Positions 24,853-34,689 of a stretch of 64,000 bases of DNA are shown here, piece after piece. A program made the translations under genes and the position numbers. The notes beneath the pieces are model-generated. The model was not told the DNA's origin. It did no database searches and was given only the letters and a program-made list of their open reading frames with translations. The stretch's first letter is position 1. Every line of letters begins with the position of its first letter. Source of the stretch: Firm-13 sp037143795 (GTDB lineage: Bacteria > Bacillota > Clostridia > Saccharofermentanales > Saccharofermentanaceae); contig JBAWXZ010000001.1 of assembly GCA_037143795.1 (NCBI GenBank), positions 310,001-374,000 of the forward strand, written 5' to 3'.

Positions 24853-26228
24853 TAAGGTTTTCTCCTGAAACGCGCGATATAGAATCCATCGCATCCGTCA
24901 ACGTCAGGAAGCAGCTGAAGTCTTCCGTGCATAGCGGTTTCGAGATGTTCCGGATTAAGCGAGACGATTTTGGCAGGAAGGATATCTGCAAAAGGATACT
25001 CTTCAAAATCAGTTTGGGTCAAAAGGAAGTTGTCAGCCTGTTCCCCGTTCTCATGCGGGTTAATTGTGCATGTACTGTATACAAGAGTCCCGCCCGGCTT
25101 CACAAATCCGGCTGCCTGGTTCAGTATCTGAGCCTGGACCGGAATAAGTTCCTGCATCTTTTCATAAGTCATTGTCAGCCGGATATCGGGCTTTCGAAGC
25201 AGCAGTCCCAGGCCGCTGCACGGGACGTCAGTCAGGACACCATCAAAGTATGAAAGGTACTGCGGAAGCTCTTCCGTAAGCTTCGTTGCATCTGCAACAG
25301 CTGTATCAATGCAGGTCAGACCGAGACGTTCCTGGTTCTGCGCTACCATATTCAGTCTGATTTCATTAAGGTCAAGTGCCGTCACCTTGCCCTGATCCTC
25401 CATCAATTCAGCGATATGGCATGATTTCCCGCCCGGTGCAGAACATACATCCAATATTTTTTGACCCTTTTCGGGTGACAGGATAAAGGATGCAAGCATA
25501 GCGCCCTCGTCCTGAATCATAAAGAGTCCGTCCTTGAAGCCGGAAAGCTCATACACGGCATGCCCGCTGAGGTCAATCCGAAGGGCCTCTTCCATGAAGA
25601 GACCGTCTTCCGTTGTTACGCCATCCCCTTTGAAACTCTCGGCAAGTGCCGCCTTCGTGACACGAAGACGGTTCACACGGGCTGTGACGGATGGATCCTT
25701 AAGAAAAGCTGCTGCTATTTTCTCCGCTTTTTCCTGTCCGTACCACTTAATCAGGCAGCCGCTCAATTCCTTGTTCAGTGAATATTTCACGTCGAACCGG
25801 CTGTTTTCGGGATCAATACTTCCGTCTTCGCATTCCTTGGCCAGAGTCCTCAGGACAGCATTTACGAGGCGGACTCCCCCTTCGTTTGTATAAAGCTTGG
25901 CAACTTTAACCATTTCGTTAACCGCAGCAAATGGCGGTACGGAGTGTGCATACATCAGCTGCCACAACCCTAAAAGGAGAATGGTATGTACGTCTAAGTC
26001 AAGCGTTTCGAATTTTTTGCGCAGATTCCTGCGCAGGTAATAATTCAAGGTATGGACTCTGGTAATCGTTCCGTAAAACATCGCTACCGTAAAACTTTTT
26101 TCCTGCTGCGTAAGCCTTGTGCTGCGAAGTGAATTCTGCAGCACGATATTGGAATACGCCGTATTTTTAAAAACCTCCGTAAGCATGTGAAAACACAGAT
26201 TACGGGCAACATCTGCCTTGTTCCTCAT
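24852..26228 (-). CDS. rsmB: 16S rRNA m5C967 methyltransferase RsmB
   Basis: A 458-residue protein with an N-terminal NusB-like RNA-binding domain (about 1-140) and a C-terminal SAM methyltransferase domain. CSAPGGKSCHIAELM binds SAM, the second cysteine is in TDVPCSGLGLL, and the catalytic cysteine is in YSTCTINPHENGEQ. It methylates C967 of 16S rRNA. It overlaps fmt by ATGA and is coupled with rlmN by TAATG, as in many Firmicutes. Confidence 0.95.
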   Translation of the reverse strand: MRNKADVARNLCFHMLTEVFKNTAYSNIVLQNSLRSTRLTQQEKSFTVAMFYGTITRVHTLNYYLRRNLRKKFETLDLDVHTILLLGLWQLMYAHSVPPFAAVNEMVKVAKLYTNEGGVRLVNAVLRTLAKECEDGSIDPENSRFDVKYSLNKELSGCLIKWYGQEKAEKIAAAFLKDPSVTARVNRLRVTKAALAESFKGDGVTTEDGLFMEEALRIDLSGHAVYELSGFKDGLFMIQDEGAMLASFILSPEKGQKILDVCSAPGGKSCHIAELMEDQGKVTALDLNEIRLNMVAQNQERLGLTCIDTAVADATKLTEELPQYLSYFDGVLTDVPCSGLGLLLRKPDIRLTMTYEKMQELIPVQAQILNQAAGFVKPGGTLVYSTCTINPHENGEQADNFLLTQTDFEEYPFADILPAKIVSLNPEHLETAMHGRLQLLPDVDGCDGFYIARFRRKP

Positions 26229-27199
26229 TTTTTCTCCCCATCAAACCGGGTGCCGGCCCGGTAATTATGGCCGCATTCGTGTGCATGCATTCGTCTGCAG
26301 GACTGTGGCTGCACACTGGTAAGTACAATACAGCCGACTCCGCAGGCAACATATATCCCCGATTTTGCTCCCCTGATTATCGTACCGGGCAGCGGTTTTT
26401 CATAATCCTCTTCATAAACATCTAAAAGTTCTTTCTCGTTCTCCGGAATGATTGATCCGTATATTTTAAATCTTGAGCCGTCCAGGTATGTGTATGCCCC
26501 CGGCCAGCTTGTCAGCGCCCGGATCTGATTGTGAATCTTTACTGAAGTATCTGTCCAGTCAATTAGCCCCTGCTCCTTTCGGATAGGGGGTGAAAGCGTA
26601 GCAAGATTGTTGTCCTGCGGAATTGACGTCAGTTCACCTTTCAGGAACAAAATCAAGGTCTCAAGCAGGAGCGTGCCGCCGATTTCAGCGAGCCTTCCCA
26701 TAAGTTCATTTGTCGTTTCATTTTGATCTATCGGACATTCACGCTGGAGCAGTATATCACCGGTATCCATACCAACATCCATTTTCATGATTGTTATACC
26801 TGTCACACGGTCACCGTTCAGAATTGACCACTGTACAGGGGCGGCGCCCCTGTATCGGGGGAGAAGCGAAGCGTGTACATTCAGGCATCCGAGTACCGGT
26901 ACGGCAAGAACAGCTGCCGGCAGAATCTTACCGTATGCAGCTGTAATGACAAGGTCCGGTGCCCAGACCTGCATCTGTTGCAGGAATTCTACGGTTCGCA
27001 CAGACGAAGGCTGTGACACAGGGATCCCGAGGGACAAAGCCATAACCTTGGCGGCAGGAGGAGTCATTGTCATATGCCGACCGACGGGTTTATCAGGCTG
27101 CGTTACACATGCAGTAATTTCATACCCTGCATGATACAGCTGTTCGAGAACCGTTGCGGCAAATTCCGGAGTTCCCAGAAAAACAATACGCTTTTTCAA
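26225..27199 (-). CDS. fmt: Methionyl-tRNA formyltransferase, UUG start
   Basis: A 324-residue enzyme that formylates initiator Met-tRNA with 10-formyl-THF. FLGTPEFAATVLE opens the Rossmann domain, and NVHASLLPRYRGAAPVQWSI and MDVGMDTGDIL hold the catalytic Asn, His and Asp. The C-terminal OB domain begins near residue 205. The first codon is TTG at 27199, overlapping the def stop (TTGA); no in-frame ATG gives the conserved N-terminus. The SD GGGGG is about 13 bases away, so initiation probably depends on coupling to def. Confidence 0.94.
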   Translation of the reverse strand: MKKRIVFLGTPEFAATVLEQLYHAGYEITACVTQPDKPVGRHMTMTPPAAKVMALSLGIPVSQPSSVRTVEFLQQMQVWAPDLVITAAYGKILPAAVLAVPVLGCLNVHASLLPRYRGAAPVQWSILNGDRVTGITIMKMDVGMDTGDILLQRECPIDQNETTNELMGRLAEIGGTLLLETLILFLKGELTSIPQDNNLATLSPPIRKEQGLIDWTDTSVKIHNQIRALTSWPGAYTYLDGSRFKIYGSIIPENEKELLDVYEEDYEKPLPGTIIRGAKSGIYVACGVGCIVLTSVQPQSCRRMHAHECGHNYRAGTRFDGEKK

Positions 27200-27660
27200 T
27201 TCGAAACAATTTCCCCCTTCACCTTATCGATGAACAGAATACCATCCAGATGGTCATATTCGTGGCAGATGCAAACAGCCATAAAGCCTTTTGCATGCAG
27301 TTCAAACGGTTTTCCGAAACGGTCAAGCGCACGGATCGTCAGTTCATCGGGACGTTCCACATCCCCTGATTTGCCGGGCACGGAAAGACAGCCTTCATTT
27401 GATATTACTGATCCTGACAAGTCAGACAGCTCCGGATTAATGAATTCGTGTACTCCGGTTCCGTCACCGATATCTGCAATAAAAATACGTTTAAGAACAC
27501 CTACCTGGACGGCTGCCAGTCCAACACCGCGCTGTTCAAAATGCATCGTATCAGCCATATCATCCAGAAGAATTCTCGTACGGTCATCTATCGATGCAAC
27601 CTCACGGGAAACCTTCCTTAAAATTTCATCCCCAATTGTAACTATTTCGCGTAAAGCCAT
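27196..27660 (-). CDS. def: Peptide deformylase
   Basis: A 154-residue metalloprotease that removes the formyl group from new proteins. All three motifs are present: GVGLAAVQVG (I), EGCLSVPG with the metal cysteine (II) and HEYDHLDG with both histidines and the glutamate (III). The start at 27660 gives MALREIVTIGD, the usual N-terminus, with AAGGGG nine bases upstream; ATG 27666 is possible. It lies 43 bases after priA and is coupled to fmt, joining formylation and deformylation in one unit. Confidence 0.96.
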   Translation of the reverse strand: MALREIVTIGDEILRKVSREVASIDDRTRILLDDMADTMHFEQRGVGLAAVQVGVLKRIFIADIGDGTGVHEFINPELSDLSGSVISNEGCLSVPGKSGDVERPDELTIRALDRFGKPFELHAKGFMAVCICHEYDHLDGILFIDKVKGEIVSN

Positions 27661-27703
27661 AAACATTCGCCCCTTCTGTAATGAAACTAATCTTAATTCT
27701 ATT

Positions 27704-29944
27704 CTACCATAAAGGATCAATGTCCATATAGAGCAGATACCCTTCTGCAAAAAACCGGGACTGCATCATGGCAAACAAATGCGATAATTGTGACTTTCTA
27801 TCCGCTTTTATGTTAATACGGAAGCGATACCGGTCCCTGATAAGGTATAACTGAGCCGGAGTCGGTCCATAAATATCCATCCGGCAGGCATCCGGCAGGG
27901 AATCCCTGGCTTCCGTCAATGCTTTGACAACGGTTTGAGCCTGTTCTTTGGCTGTCTGTTCATCCTCATGGGATAGAAGGATGCTCCCGAGAGCCCTGAA
28001 AGGAGGATATCCGAGTCTTCTCCTGTATTCAATTTCGTTTTTAAAAAACATATCATAATCCTGCCGGGCCGCACAAAGAAGGACATCATCGTCAGGCTGG
28101 TAGGTCTGGATATACACTCGTCCCGCCTTCTCTCCCCTGCCTGCACGTCCCGATGCCTGGGTAATAAGCTGGAACGCCCTCTCCCCGGCCCTGAAATCAG
28201 ATGCCCGCAGCAGCAGATCCGCGGAAACAATACCGACAACGGTAACATCCGGAAAATCGTGGCCCTTGGCAATCATCTGTGTTCCTACAAGAACACTTGC
28301 CTTCTTGTCGCGGAAAAGCCCGAGAAGCTGTGCATGAGCCTCCCTGCCGACGGTTGTGTCCTGATCCATACGAATTACCGTCTGCCCGGGGAACTCCCTT
28401 TTAACCATCTCCTCGAGCTGCTGTGTGCCCAGTCCGAATTTGCCCTGCACGGTACTTTGGCATGAGGGGCAGATATCCGGTACTTTTTGCGTACGTCCGC
28501 AGTAATGGCAGACAAGAATCGATTTTGATGACCGTTTCGGCGTATGAAGCGTCATTGCAACAGAGCAGTGGGCACAAAGTGCTACCTGCCCGCAGGATCT
28601 GCACAGAAGAAGGCTGGAATAGCCTCTCTTATTCAGGAACAAAATAACCTGCTCATTTTTTGCAAATGCTTCCAGCATTGCCCGGCGAAGGCTGCGGCTG
28701 AAAATTGACCTGTTTTTTTGAACGAGCTCCTCGCGCATGTCAATGACTTCCGTGTGGGGAAGCTGCGCCTCGTTAACCCTTTCCGGCAGGGATAAAAGGG
28801 TCGAGTATCCCTGTTGTGCGGAATAATATGTCTCGACTGCGGGAGTCGCCGATCCTAATACCAGTACAGCGCCGGACTGCTGTGAGCGTCTTCTGGCTAT
28901 GTCCCTGGCGTGGTATCGCGGATGTGTTTCCGACTTATAGGATGTATCCTGCTCCTCATCCATCAGAATCAGTTTAAGTCTTTCAATCGGGGCAAAAACG
29001 GCTGATCGTGCACCAACTACGATACGTGCTTTTCCTTTGCGGATAATATCCCATTGCTCATATCTTTCCTTTGGTGTCAGACGGCTGTGAAGAACGGCAA
29101 CCTGACCGGGAAACCGTCCGGTAATCCACCGGATCATCTGCGGAGTCAGTGAAATCTCAGGGACAAGAAACAGCACGCTTTCGCCTCTTTCGAGTACTTC
29201 CTGGGCACATTGGAGATAGACTTCCGTCTTCCCGCTTCCGGTAATTCCGAACAGGAGGAACTCCTTTTTGTCCTTCGGGGCAAGTATCGCCCGGATTGCC
29301 GTCTGCTGTGCTTCTGAAGGAGGAAACGGATCCGTCTTAACGGCGCCCTCATCCTGCTTATCTGTCTCCTGTGTCTCCGCTTGCCTGATGTTTCTTTTTT
29401 CAAGGGCTATAAGTCCCTTTTTTTTGAGCGTATCAATAGGTGAACGTGATATGGAGAGAACGCTCATAAGCTCTGACACAGGCACTTCCTCGCACTCGCA
29501 GAGAAGCTCCAGAATACGTATCTGTACAAGACTGTCCAGCTCGCATTCAGCCAGAACGGACAAAGCGGTCTCCCTGTCAGGCAGAAATGCGACCTGCTGG
29601 CTTTTGGATTTACGTGTCGTAACCATAGAGGGAACCATTAGCCGTATCGCGTCACCGTAAGTGCAGGTGTATCTTGAACGGATATATGCAAGAAGTGCAA
29701 TCTGATCCGCGAAAAGCACCGGGATTTTATCTATGATTCTGATAATATTCTTGAGTTCGTATTTTGATTCCCTGTCAGGGTATATGTCCATCACCAGTGC
29801 TACGCAGATACGATTTCCGCCGCCGAAAGGAACCTCTACAAATTGACCCGTACAAAGATCGGGTACGAATTCTTCAGGCACGCGGTAATCATAGATCTGG
29901 TCTGTTGTCAGGACGGAATCGCGCAGAACGACGGAAGCCTGCAT
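27704..29944 (-). CDS. priA: Primosomal protein N' (replication restart helicase PriA)
   Basis: A 746-residue superfamily 2 helicase. The N-terminal DNA-binding domain is followed by Walker A GITGSGKTEVY near residue 228, the DEEQD box, and two clusters of CxxC zinc motifs (CRSCGQVALCAHC, CHYCG, CPSC). Motif V/VI QASGRAGRGEKAG is present. PriA restarts stalled forks. It lies 56 bases after polC, with the SD AAGGAGA. Confidence 0.95.
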   Translation of the reverse strand: MQASVVLRDSVLTTDQIYDYRVPEEFVPDLCTGQFVEVPFGGGNRICVALVMDIYPDRESKYELKNIIRIIDKIPVLFADQIALLAYIRSRYTCTYGDAIRLMVPSMVTTRKSKSQQVAFLPDRETALSVLAECELDSLVQIRILELLCECEEVPVSELMSVLSISRSPIDTLKKKGLIALEKRNIRQAETQETDKQDEGAVKTDPFPPSEAQQTAIRAILAPKDKKEFLLFGITGSGKTEVYLQCAQEVLERGESVLFLVPEISLTPQMIRWITGRFPGQVAVLHSRLTPKERYEQWDIIRKGKARIVVGARSAVFAPIERLKLILMDEEQDTSYKSETHPRYHARDIARRRSQQSGAVLVLGSATPAVETYYSAQQGYSTLLSLPERVNEAQLPHTEVIDMREELVQKNRSIFSRSLRRAMLEAFAKNEQVILFLNKRGYSSLLLCRSCGQVALCAHCSVAMTLHTPKRSSKSILVCHYCGRTQKVPDICPSCQSTVQGKFGLGTQQLEEMVKREFPGQTVIRMDQDTTVGREAHAQLLGLFRDKKASVLVGTQMIAKGHDFPDVTVVGIVSADLLLRASDFRAGERAFQLITQASGRAGRGEKAGRVYIQTYQPDDDVLLCAARQDYDMFFKNEIEYRRRLGYPPFRALGSILLSHEDEQTAKEQAQTVVKALTEARDSLPDACRMDIYGPTPAQLYLIRDRYRFRINIKADRKSQLSHLFAMMQSRFFAEGYLLYMDIDPLW

Positions 29945-30000
29945 GATATATTATCTCCTTTTGGGAAAACTGAATATGAATATATCTGATTATAGCCTTT

Positions 30001-33000
30001 TTACATCAACGAAAAAAGATCGATCTGGGAGGATTCCGGCATGTGGTTAAGACAGCCCGTAGATACAAGTTTGGCCATGGCCGTCGGTCCGATGCCGCTT
30101 CTCCTGAGCAGTTCGTCACGCGTCTTGAAGGGTCCGTCGTTTCTGGCGATGCAGATACTCTGCGCAATAGCGGAACTGATTGTCGGAATGGCATTCAGGG
30201 GAGGCAGTATCTTACCTTTCCCCACTTTTATGAAATGTTCCGCATCCGACTTCACGATATCATACGGAAGAAATTCAATTCCCCTTGCGTACATTTCCTC
30301 AACGAGCTCACACAGGTAGTACTGGGCCTTTTCGGTAGGTTTGCGGCCCATAAATCCATCATAGAGTTCTTTTCTTCTTGCTTTCACACGGACTATTCCG
30401 GCACACATATTGTCCCCGTCAAACTCATCGGCCCTGATCGTAAAGTATGAACAATAGTATTCTTCCGGATAATATACCTTGAACCACGCGATGCGCAGGG
30501 ATGAAATTGCATACGCTGCGGCATGTGCCTTCGGGAACATGTACTTGATTTTTTTACATGAGTCAATATACCAGTCGGGCACTTTCTTTTCACGCATGAG
30601 GTCTTCCTGCTCTTCCGATAACCCTTTGCCTTTTCTGACTTTTTCCATGATATCAAAAGCGGCTTTGTTGGGAAGCCCCCAGTAGATGAGCTGTGTCATA
30701 ATGCCGTCACGGCAGCCGATTACGGTTGTCAGCGTGCAGGTACCGTTCTGAATGAGATCCTGCGCATTTCCTTTCCAAACATCCGTACCATGGGATAATC
30801 CCATAAGCTGAACAAGGTCATAGAATGACGACGGACGAGTCTCTGCAATCATGTCCCGCGCCATAAAAGTACCCATTTCGGAAAGGCCAAGGGTTGCGGT
30901 TTTTGCTTCGGATGTGCCGTCAGGGATGCCAAGGGCTTCAGTTGAGACAAAAAGCGACATCACTTTTGCATCGGGAACCGGGATCAGGCGCACATCAACA
31001 CCGGTCAGATCACTGAGCATCCGCATCATAGTCGGATCATAGTGCCCCAGAATATCGAGCTTCAGGATCGTATCATGCATGGCATTAAAGTCAAAATGTG
31101 TTGTCGTGGTTCCGCATGTAAGCTTATTGGCCGGATGTTGAATCGGAGTGAATTCAAAAACATCCATTTCCTTGGGAACAACCACAATTCCTCCCGGGTG
31201 CTGGCCGGTGGTGCGCTTGACGCCGATAAGACCAAGGGATCTTCTTCGGAGTTCGGCCTTGCTTGCCGCCAAACCGGTTTTTTCCTGGATCTTACTGACA
31301 ACGGCTATAGCATTTTTATCAGCAAAACAACCGATTGTTCCGGCTCGGAACGTGTGGCTCTCACCGAAAAGTTCCGCTACATATTTGTGAGCCTTCGATT
31401 GGTATTCATTGGAAAAATTCAGATCAATATCGGGCTGTTTATCTCCATAAAAACCAAGGAAAGTTTCAAAGGGAATATCCTGCCCTTCGCAGCGCATCGA
31501 TGTTCCGCATTTAGGGCAGACTGCCGGCGGGAGATCATAACCGGAACCATATTTTCCTGTCTCATCAAAAATGGAATACCGGCAGCCCGGGCACACGTGA
31601 TGCGGGGGAAGCGGATTAACTTCTGAAATCCCGCACAGGGTCGCGACGAGGGATGAACCTACCGATCCCCGTGAACCTACGATATACCCGTCCTCATTCG
31701 ATTTTTTGACCAGGCGGTATGCAATATAGTACATGATGGCGAATCCGTGTCCGATAATGGAGTCGAGCTCCTTTTCGACGCGTGCTTTGACAATTGGTGA
31801 TATTTCACCTTCGTATGCATATAACTGCTTTGCCGCTTCCCATGTAAGGTTTCGAATATCGTCAGGGGCTGATTCGATGATCGGCGGATAGGTACCGTCG
31901 GGAAACGGCTTCAGACCGGCTTCAATCCGGTCTGCAATTTTATTGGTATTCCCGACAACCACTTCATAAGCCTTATTTTCACCGAGATAAGCAAATTCAG
32001 CGAGCATTTCCGGAGTTGTCCTGAAATACAAGTCGCTCTGCAGTTCGGCATCCTTGTATTCCATATCCATTAATATATATCTTCTGTATTCACCTTCATC
32101 TTTTTCCATAAAATGGGCATCGGTTGTCGCACAGACAGGGACTTCCATGTGTTCTCCGAGAACAGCAATCAACCGGTTCATATTTTTCAGGTCCTCTGTA
32201 GTCTTAAGGCCGCTTTCCGGGTTCCTTAAATAGAATTCATTATTGGTAAGCGGCTGAATCTCAAGATAGTCATAAAAACGTGCCATTCGTACAAACGCAC
32301 GGTCCTGAAGCATCGCTGCTTTGGCAAGCTCCATATTATTGCCGTTGGCACGGTAATATCCCAGGACATGTGTGAATATCTCCCCTCGTTCACAGGCGCT
32401 TCCCACGATAAGTCCTGCCTTAAAATAAGTCAGAATTGATTTGGGTATACGGGGGCGCATATTGAAGAACTGAGTATGAGACTCTGAGACCATCCGGTAC
32501 ATGTGATAAAGTCCGAGTGCATTCTGCGCCAGGAGAATGACATGATAGACTTTTTGTTTACGGGCCATAATTTCCGGAAGTCCAAGTTTACCTGCTTTCC
32601 CGTTGAGCTCCGACGGTGTGCTGAGATCAAAATCCCTGAGAACCTTCGAAAGAATAATTCCGCAGGTCATCGCGTCGGAATCCGCACGATGGGCACGGGT
32701 CAGTGGAATTTTCAGGAAATCTGCCACAGTTGAAAGTTTGGCATTGGGAAGATCGGGATAAAATGTCCGTGCAAGGGTTACCGTATCAATGGTAACCGGA
32801 TTGAACTTGACCCTGTATTCTTTATGCTTTTCTATATCCACTGAGAACCCTGCGGCACGCAGGAAGGACAAATCAAACATCGCGTTATGGGCACAGACAA
32901 TCCCGTCACCGAGGAATTCAGAAAATGCGCGGACTGCATGAATCGGGTCCGGTGCGCCTTCCACATCAAAAGGTGTAATCCCTGTCAGTTCGACAATATT

Positions 33001-34680
33001 TTGAGGGATATCCCTGCCCGGGTTTACAAATGTATGGAAAATTTCTCCGGGTACAAAATATCCGGATTCATCCCTGGCAAAGCGCACGGCCCCGATTTCA
33101 AGAAGTACATCCGCTGTACAGTCAAGTCCGGTAGTTTCTACATCAACTGCAACATATCCTGCATCAAAGCTGTCCGTTTCCTGCGCATGAAAAGCAATGC
33201 ATGGTCCATCATCAACAAGATATCCTTCCATGCCGTATATGACCTTAAAAGGGTTTTCGCTGCCTTTACCGTTGATTTTACGATAGGTTTCCGCTGCTTC
33301 AGGAAAACCCTGCACTACGCCGTGGTCCGTTATTGCACAGGCAGAGTGACCCATCCTGGCGGCTTCCAGAAAAATACGGGGCACATCGATTACCGCATCC
33401 TTTTCACTCATTTTAGAGTGGCAGTGCAGTTCTACGCGTTTTACCGCAGCCAGATCCTGGCGTTTACCGGGGGCGGCCTTTTCCATTACACCTTCAACCG
33501 ATGCCTGCAGATCCCTTGAGTACTTGTCGTCGTAATATACATTTGCCTGAAAACGGGCATAGCCTCCCTTTTTAAACCGTTCCTCAAATGAATCGGCATC
33601 TGAAGGCTGCATGAAATAGACACAGGAAATACAACCGGTACCATCGGTTACGTAAAAATTCACACGCACTTTATTACCGGCTTTTGTCAGATTGAATGTA
33701 TCGATTTCAACATTGCCGTCAAATTGGACAAGTCCGGTATTGGCATTCATTTCCTGAATCTTTATAACCGGGAGTGTCGGATTACCCTTGCCCCACAAAA
33801 TTCCATCCGCCTTGGGAGTCCGTGTAAAAACAGTCTTGTTTTCTTTGGCTGCTTCCTTCGCTTTATACTCCCAGGAGTCCTGATTAACAGGAGGCGGCTC
33901 AGGCATGCCGATATCCGTAAAATCCGCAGCGGATCTGCTGTTCTGCTTAACATTTCCTGATGAATCGGATTTGCCGGCTGCCTGTTTGGGCTTGTGCTGG
34001 GCCGATTGTCCTCCGATTCCTCCGCCGGAACCGAATCTGCTTTTGGCCAGCGGATTAACGGAATGAGGTATCTCCTCCCCCGAACTCTGGCATTGTGCGG
34101 ATTGAATGAGAGCCTCATGAGCTTCCCTGCGCAGTGACTCAGCCTGTTCCTTTGCAAGAGCGGCCGGTGACACGGAAGATTCTTCCTTATTATATTCCCA
34201 TGCAAACGGGCATTGTATTTCAAGGTATCGATGCATAAAAGCGTCGATCCGCATTACAAAATCATTCTCAAGATCGGAGTCAAGGCAATGATACAAATGC
34301 CCGGTCAGGACATTTTGTGCAACTTCAAACCGGGCACTCGAGACAAGTGCGCCAAACAGGGGATTCTCCCGTTTTACTGCAGAAATAATCCACGGGAGAA
34401 GCTGATGAATCATTGCAGCTGCCGGTGTCTTTTCATCCTTTGGAAACCCGGAAAGGAAAAGACGGATATGAGTCAGGGAAAGTTCACTCCTGAGTCCGTT
34501 TTCGAGTTCAGCCAGAGCAGTTCCGTTGGGAACCGTACCTAAAAGATTCAGAGAAAGCTCCAGTCCTTTTGCAAATGCATCCATACGAACATGCAGGACT
34601 CTGGCGCGGATTGCGTGTGCTATAGCAAGAAGATTTTGATTTTTTGTGAAGGATTGAACAAATTCTTCCAGATAAATCAT
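30001..34680 (-). CDS. polC: DNA polymerase III PolC-type alpha subunit
   Basis: A 1559-residue replicative polymerase with built-in proofreading, a hallmark of Firmicutes. After an N-terminal domain and a low-complexity stretch (about 190-290), an OB fold lies near 300-400 and the PHP domain starts with ELHCHSKMSEKD near 415. The DnaQ-type exonuclease is inserted at about 505-670 (VAVDVETTGLD). The rest of PHP and the palm and fingers follow. A zinc knuckle (CPGCRYSI ... CPKCG) near 1030-1050 precedes GDKQPDIDLNFS near 1065, with catalytic aspartates. It is about 100 residues longer than B. subtilis PolC. It follows ispG by 9 bases. Confidence 0.97.
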   Translation of the reverse strand: MIYLEEFVQSFTKNQNLLAIAHAIRARVLHVRMDAFAKGLELSLNLLGTVPNGTALAELENGLRSELSLTHIRLFLSGFPKDEKTPAAAMIHQLLPWIISAVKRENPLFGALVSSARFEVAQNVLTGHLYHCLDSDLENDFVMRIDAFMHRYLEIQCPFAWEYNKEESSVSPAALAKEQAESLRREAHEALIQSAQCQSSGEEIPHSVNPLAKSRFGSGGGIGGQSAQHKPKQAAGKSDSSGNVKQNSRSAADFTDIGMPEPPPVNQDSWEYKAKEAAKENKTVFTRTPKADGILWGKGNPTLPVIKIQEMNANTGLVQFDGNVEIDTFNLTKAGNKVRVNFYVTDGTGCISCVYFMQPSDADSFEERFKKGGYARFQANVYYDDKYSRDLQASVEGVMEKAAPGKRQDLAAVKRVELHCHSKMSEKDAVIDVPRIFLEAARMGHSACAITDHGVVQGFPEAAETYRKINGKGSENPFKVIYGMEGYLVDDGPCIAFHAQETDSFDAGYVAVDVETTGLDCTADVLLEIGAVRFARDESGYFVPGEIFHTFVNPGRDIPQNIVELTGITPFDVEGAPDPIHAVRAFSEFLGDGIVCAHNAMFDLSFLRAAGFSVDIEKHKEYRVKFNPVTIDTVTLARTFYPDLPNAKLSTVADFLKIPLTRAHRADSDAMTCGIILSKVLRDFDLSTPSELNGKAGKLGLPEIMARKQKVYHVILLAQNALGLYHMYRMVSESHTQFFNMRPRIPKSILTYFKAGLIVGSACERGEIFTHVLGYYRANGNNMELAKAAMLQDRAFVRMARFYDYLEIQPLTNNEFYLRNPESGLKTTEDLKNMNRLIAVLGEHMEVPVCATTDAHFMEKDEGEYRRYILMDMEYKDAELQSDLYFRTTPEMLAEFAYLGENKAYEVVVGNTNKIADRIEAGLKPFPDGTYPPIIESAPDDIRNLTWEAAKQLYAYEGEISPIVKARVEKELDSIIGHGFAIMYYIAYRLVKKSNEDGYIVGSRGSVGSSLVATLCGISEVNPLPPHHVCPGCRYSIFDETGKYGSGYDLPPAVCPKCGTSMRCEGQDIPFETFLGFYGDKQPDIDLNFSNEYQSKAHKYVAELFGESHTFRAGTIGCFADKNAIAVVSKIQEKTGLAASKAELRRRSLGLIGVKRTTGQHPGGIVVVPKEMDVFEFTPIQHPANKLTCGTTTTHFDFNAMHDTILKLDILGHYDPTMMRMLSDLTGVDVRLIPVPDAKVMSLFVSTEALGIPDGTSEAKTATLGLSEMGTFMARDMIAETRPSSFYDLVQLMGLSHGTDVWKGNAQDLIQNGTCTLTTVIGCRDGIMTQLIYWGLPNKAAFDIMEKVRKGKGLSEEQEDLMREKKVPDWYIDSCKKIKYMFPKAHAAAYAISSLRIAWFKVYYPEEYYCSYFTIRADEFDGDNMCAGIVRVKARRKELYDGFMGRKPTEKAQYYLCELVEEMYARGIEFLPYDIVKSDAEHFIKVGKGKILPPLNAIPTISSAIAQSICIARNDGPFKTRDELLRRSGIGPTAMAKLVSTGCLNHMPESSQIDLFSLM

Positions 34681-34689
34681 TAATTGCGG

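Noticed and set aside
27661..27750. Longer N-terminus for peptide deformylase
   Set aside because: It overlaps the end of priA and does not resemble the family; MALREIVTIGD is the expected start.
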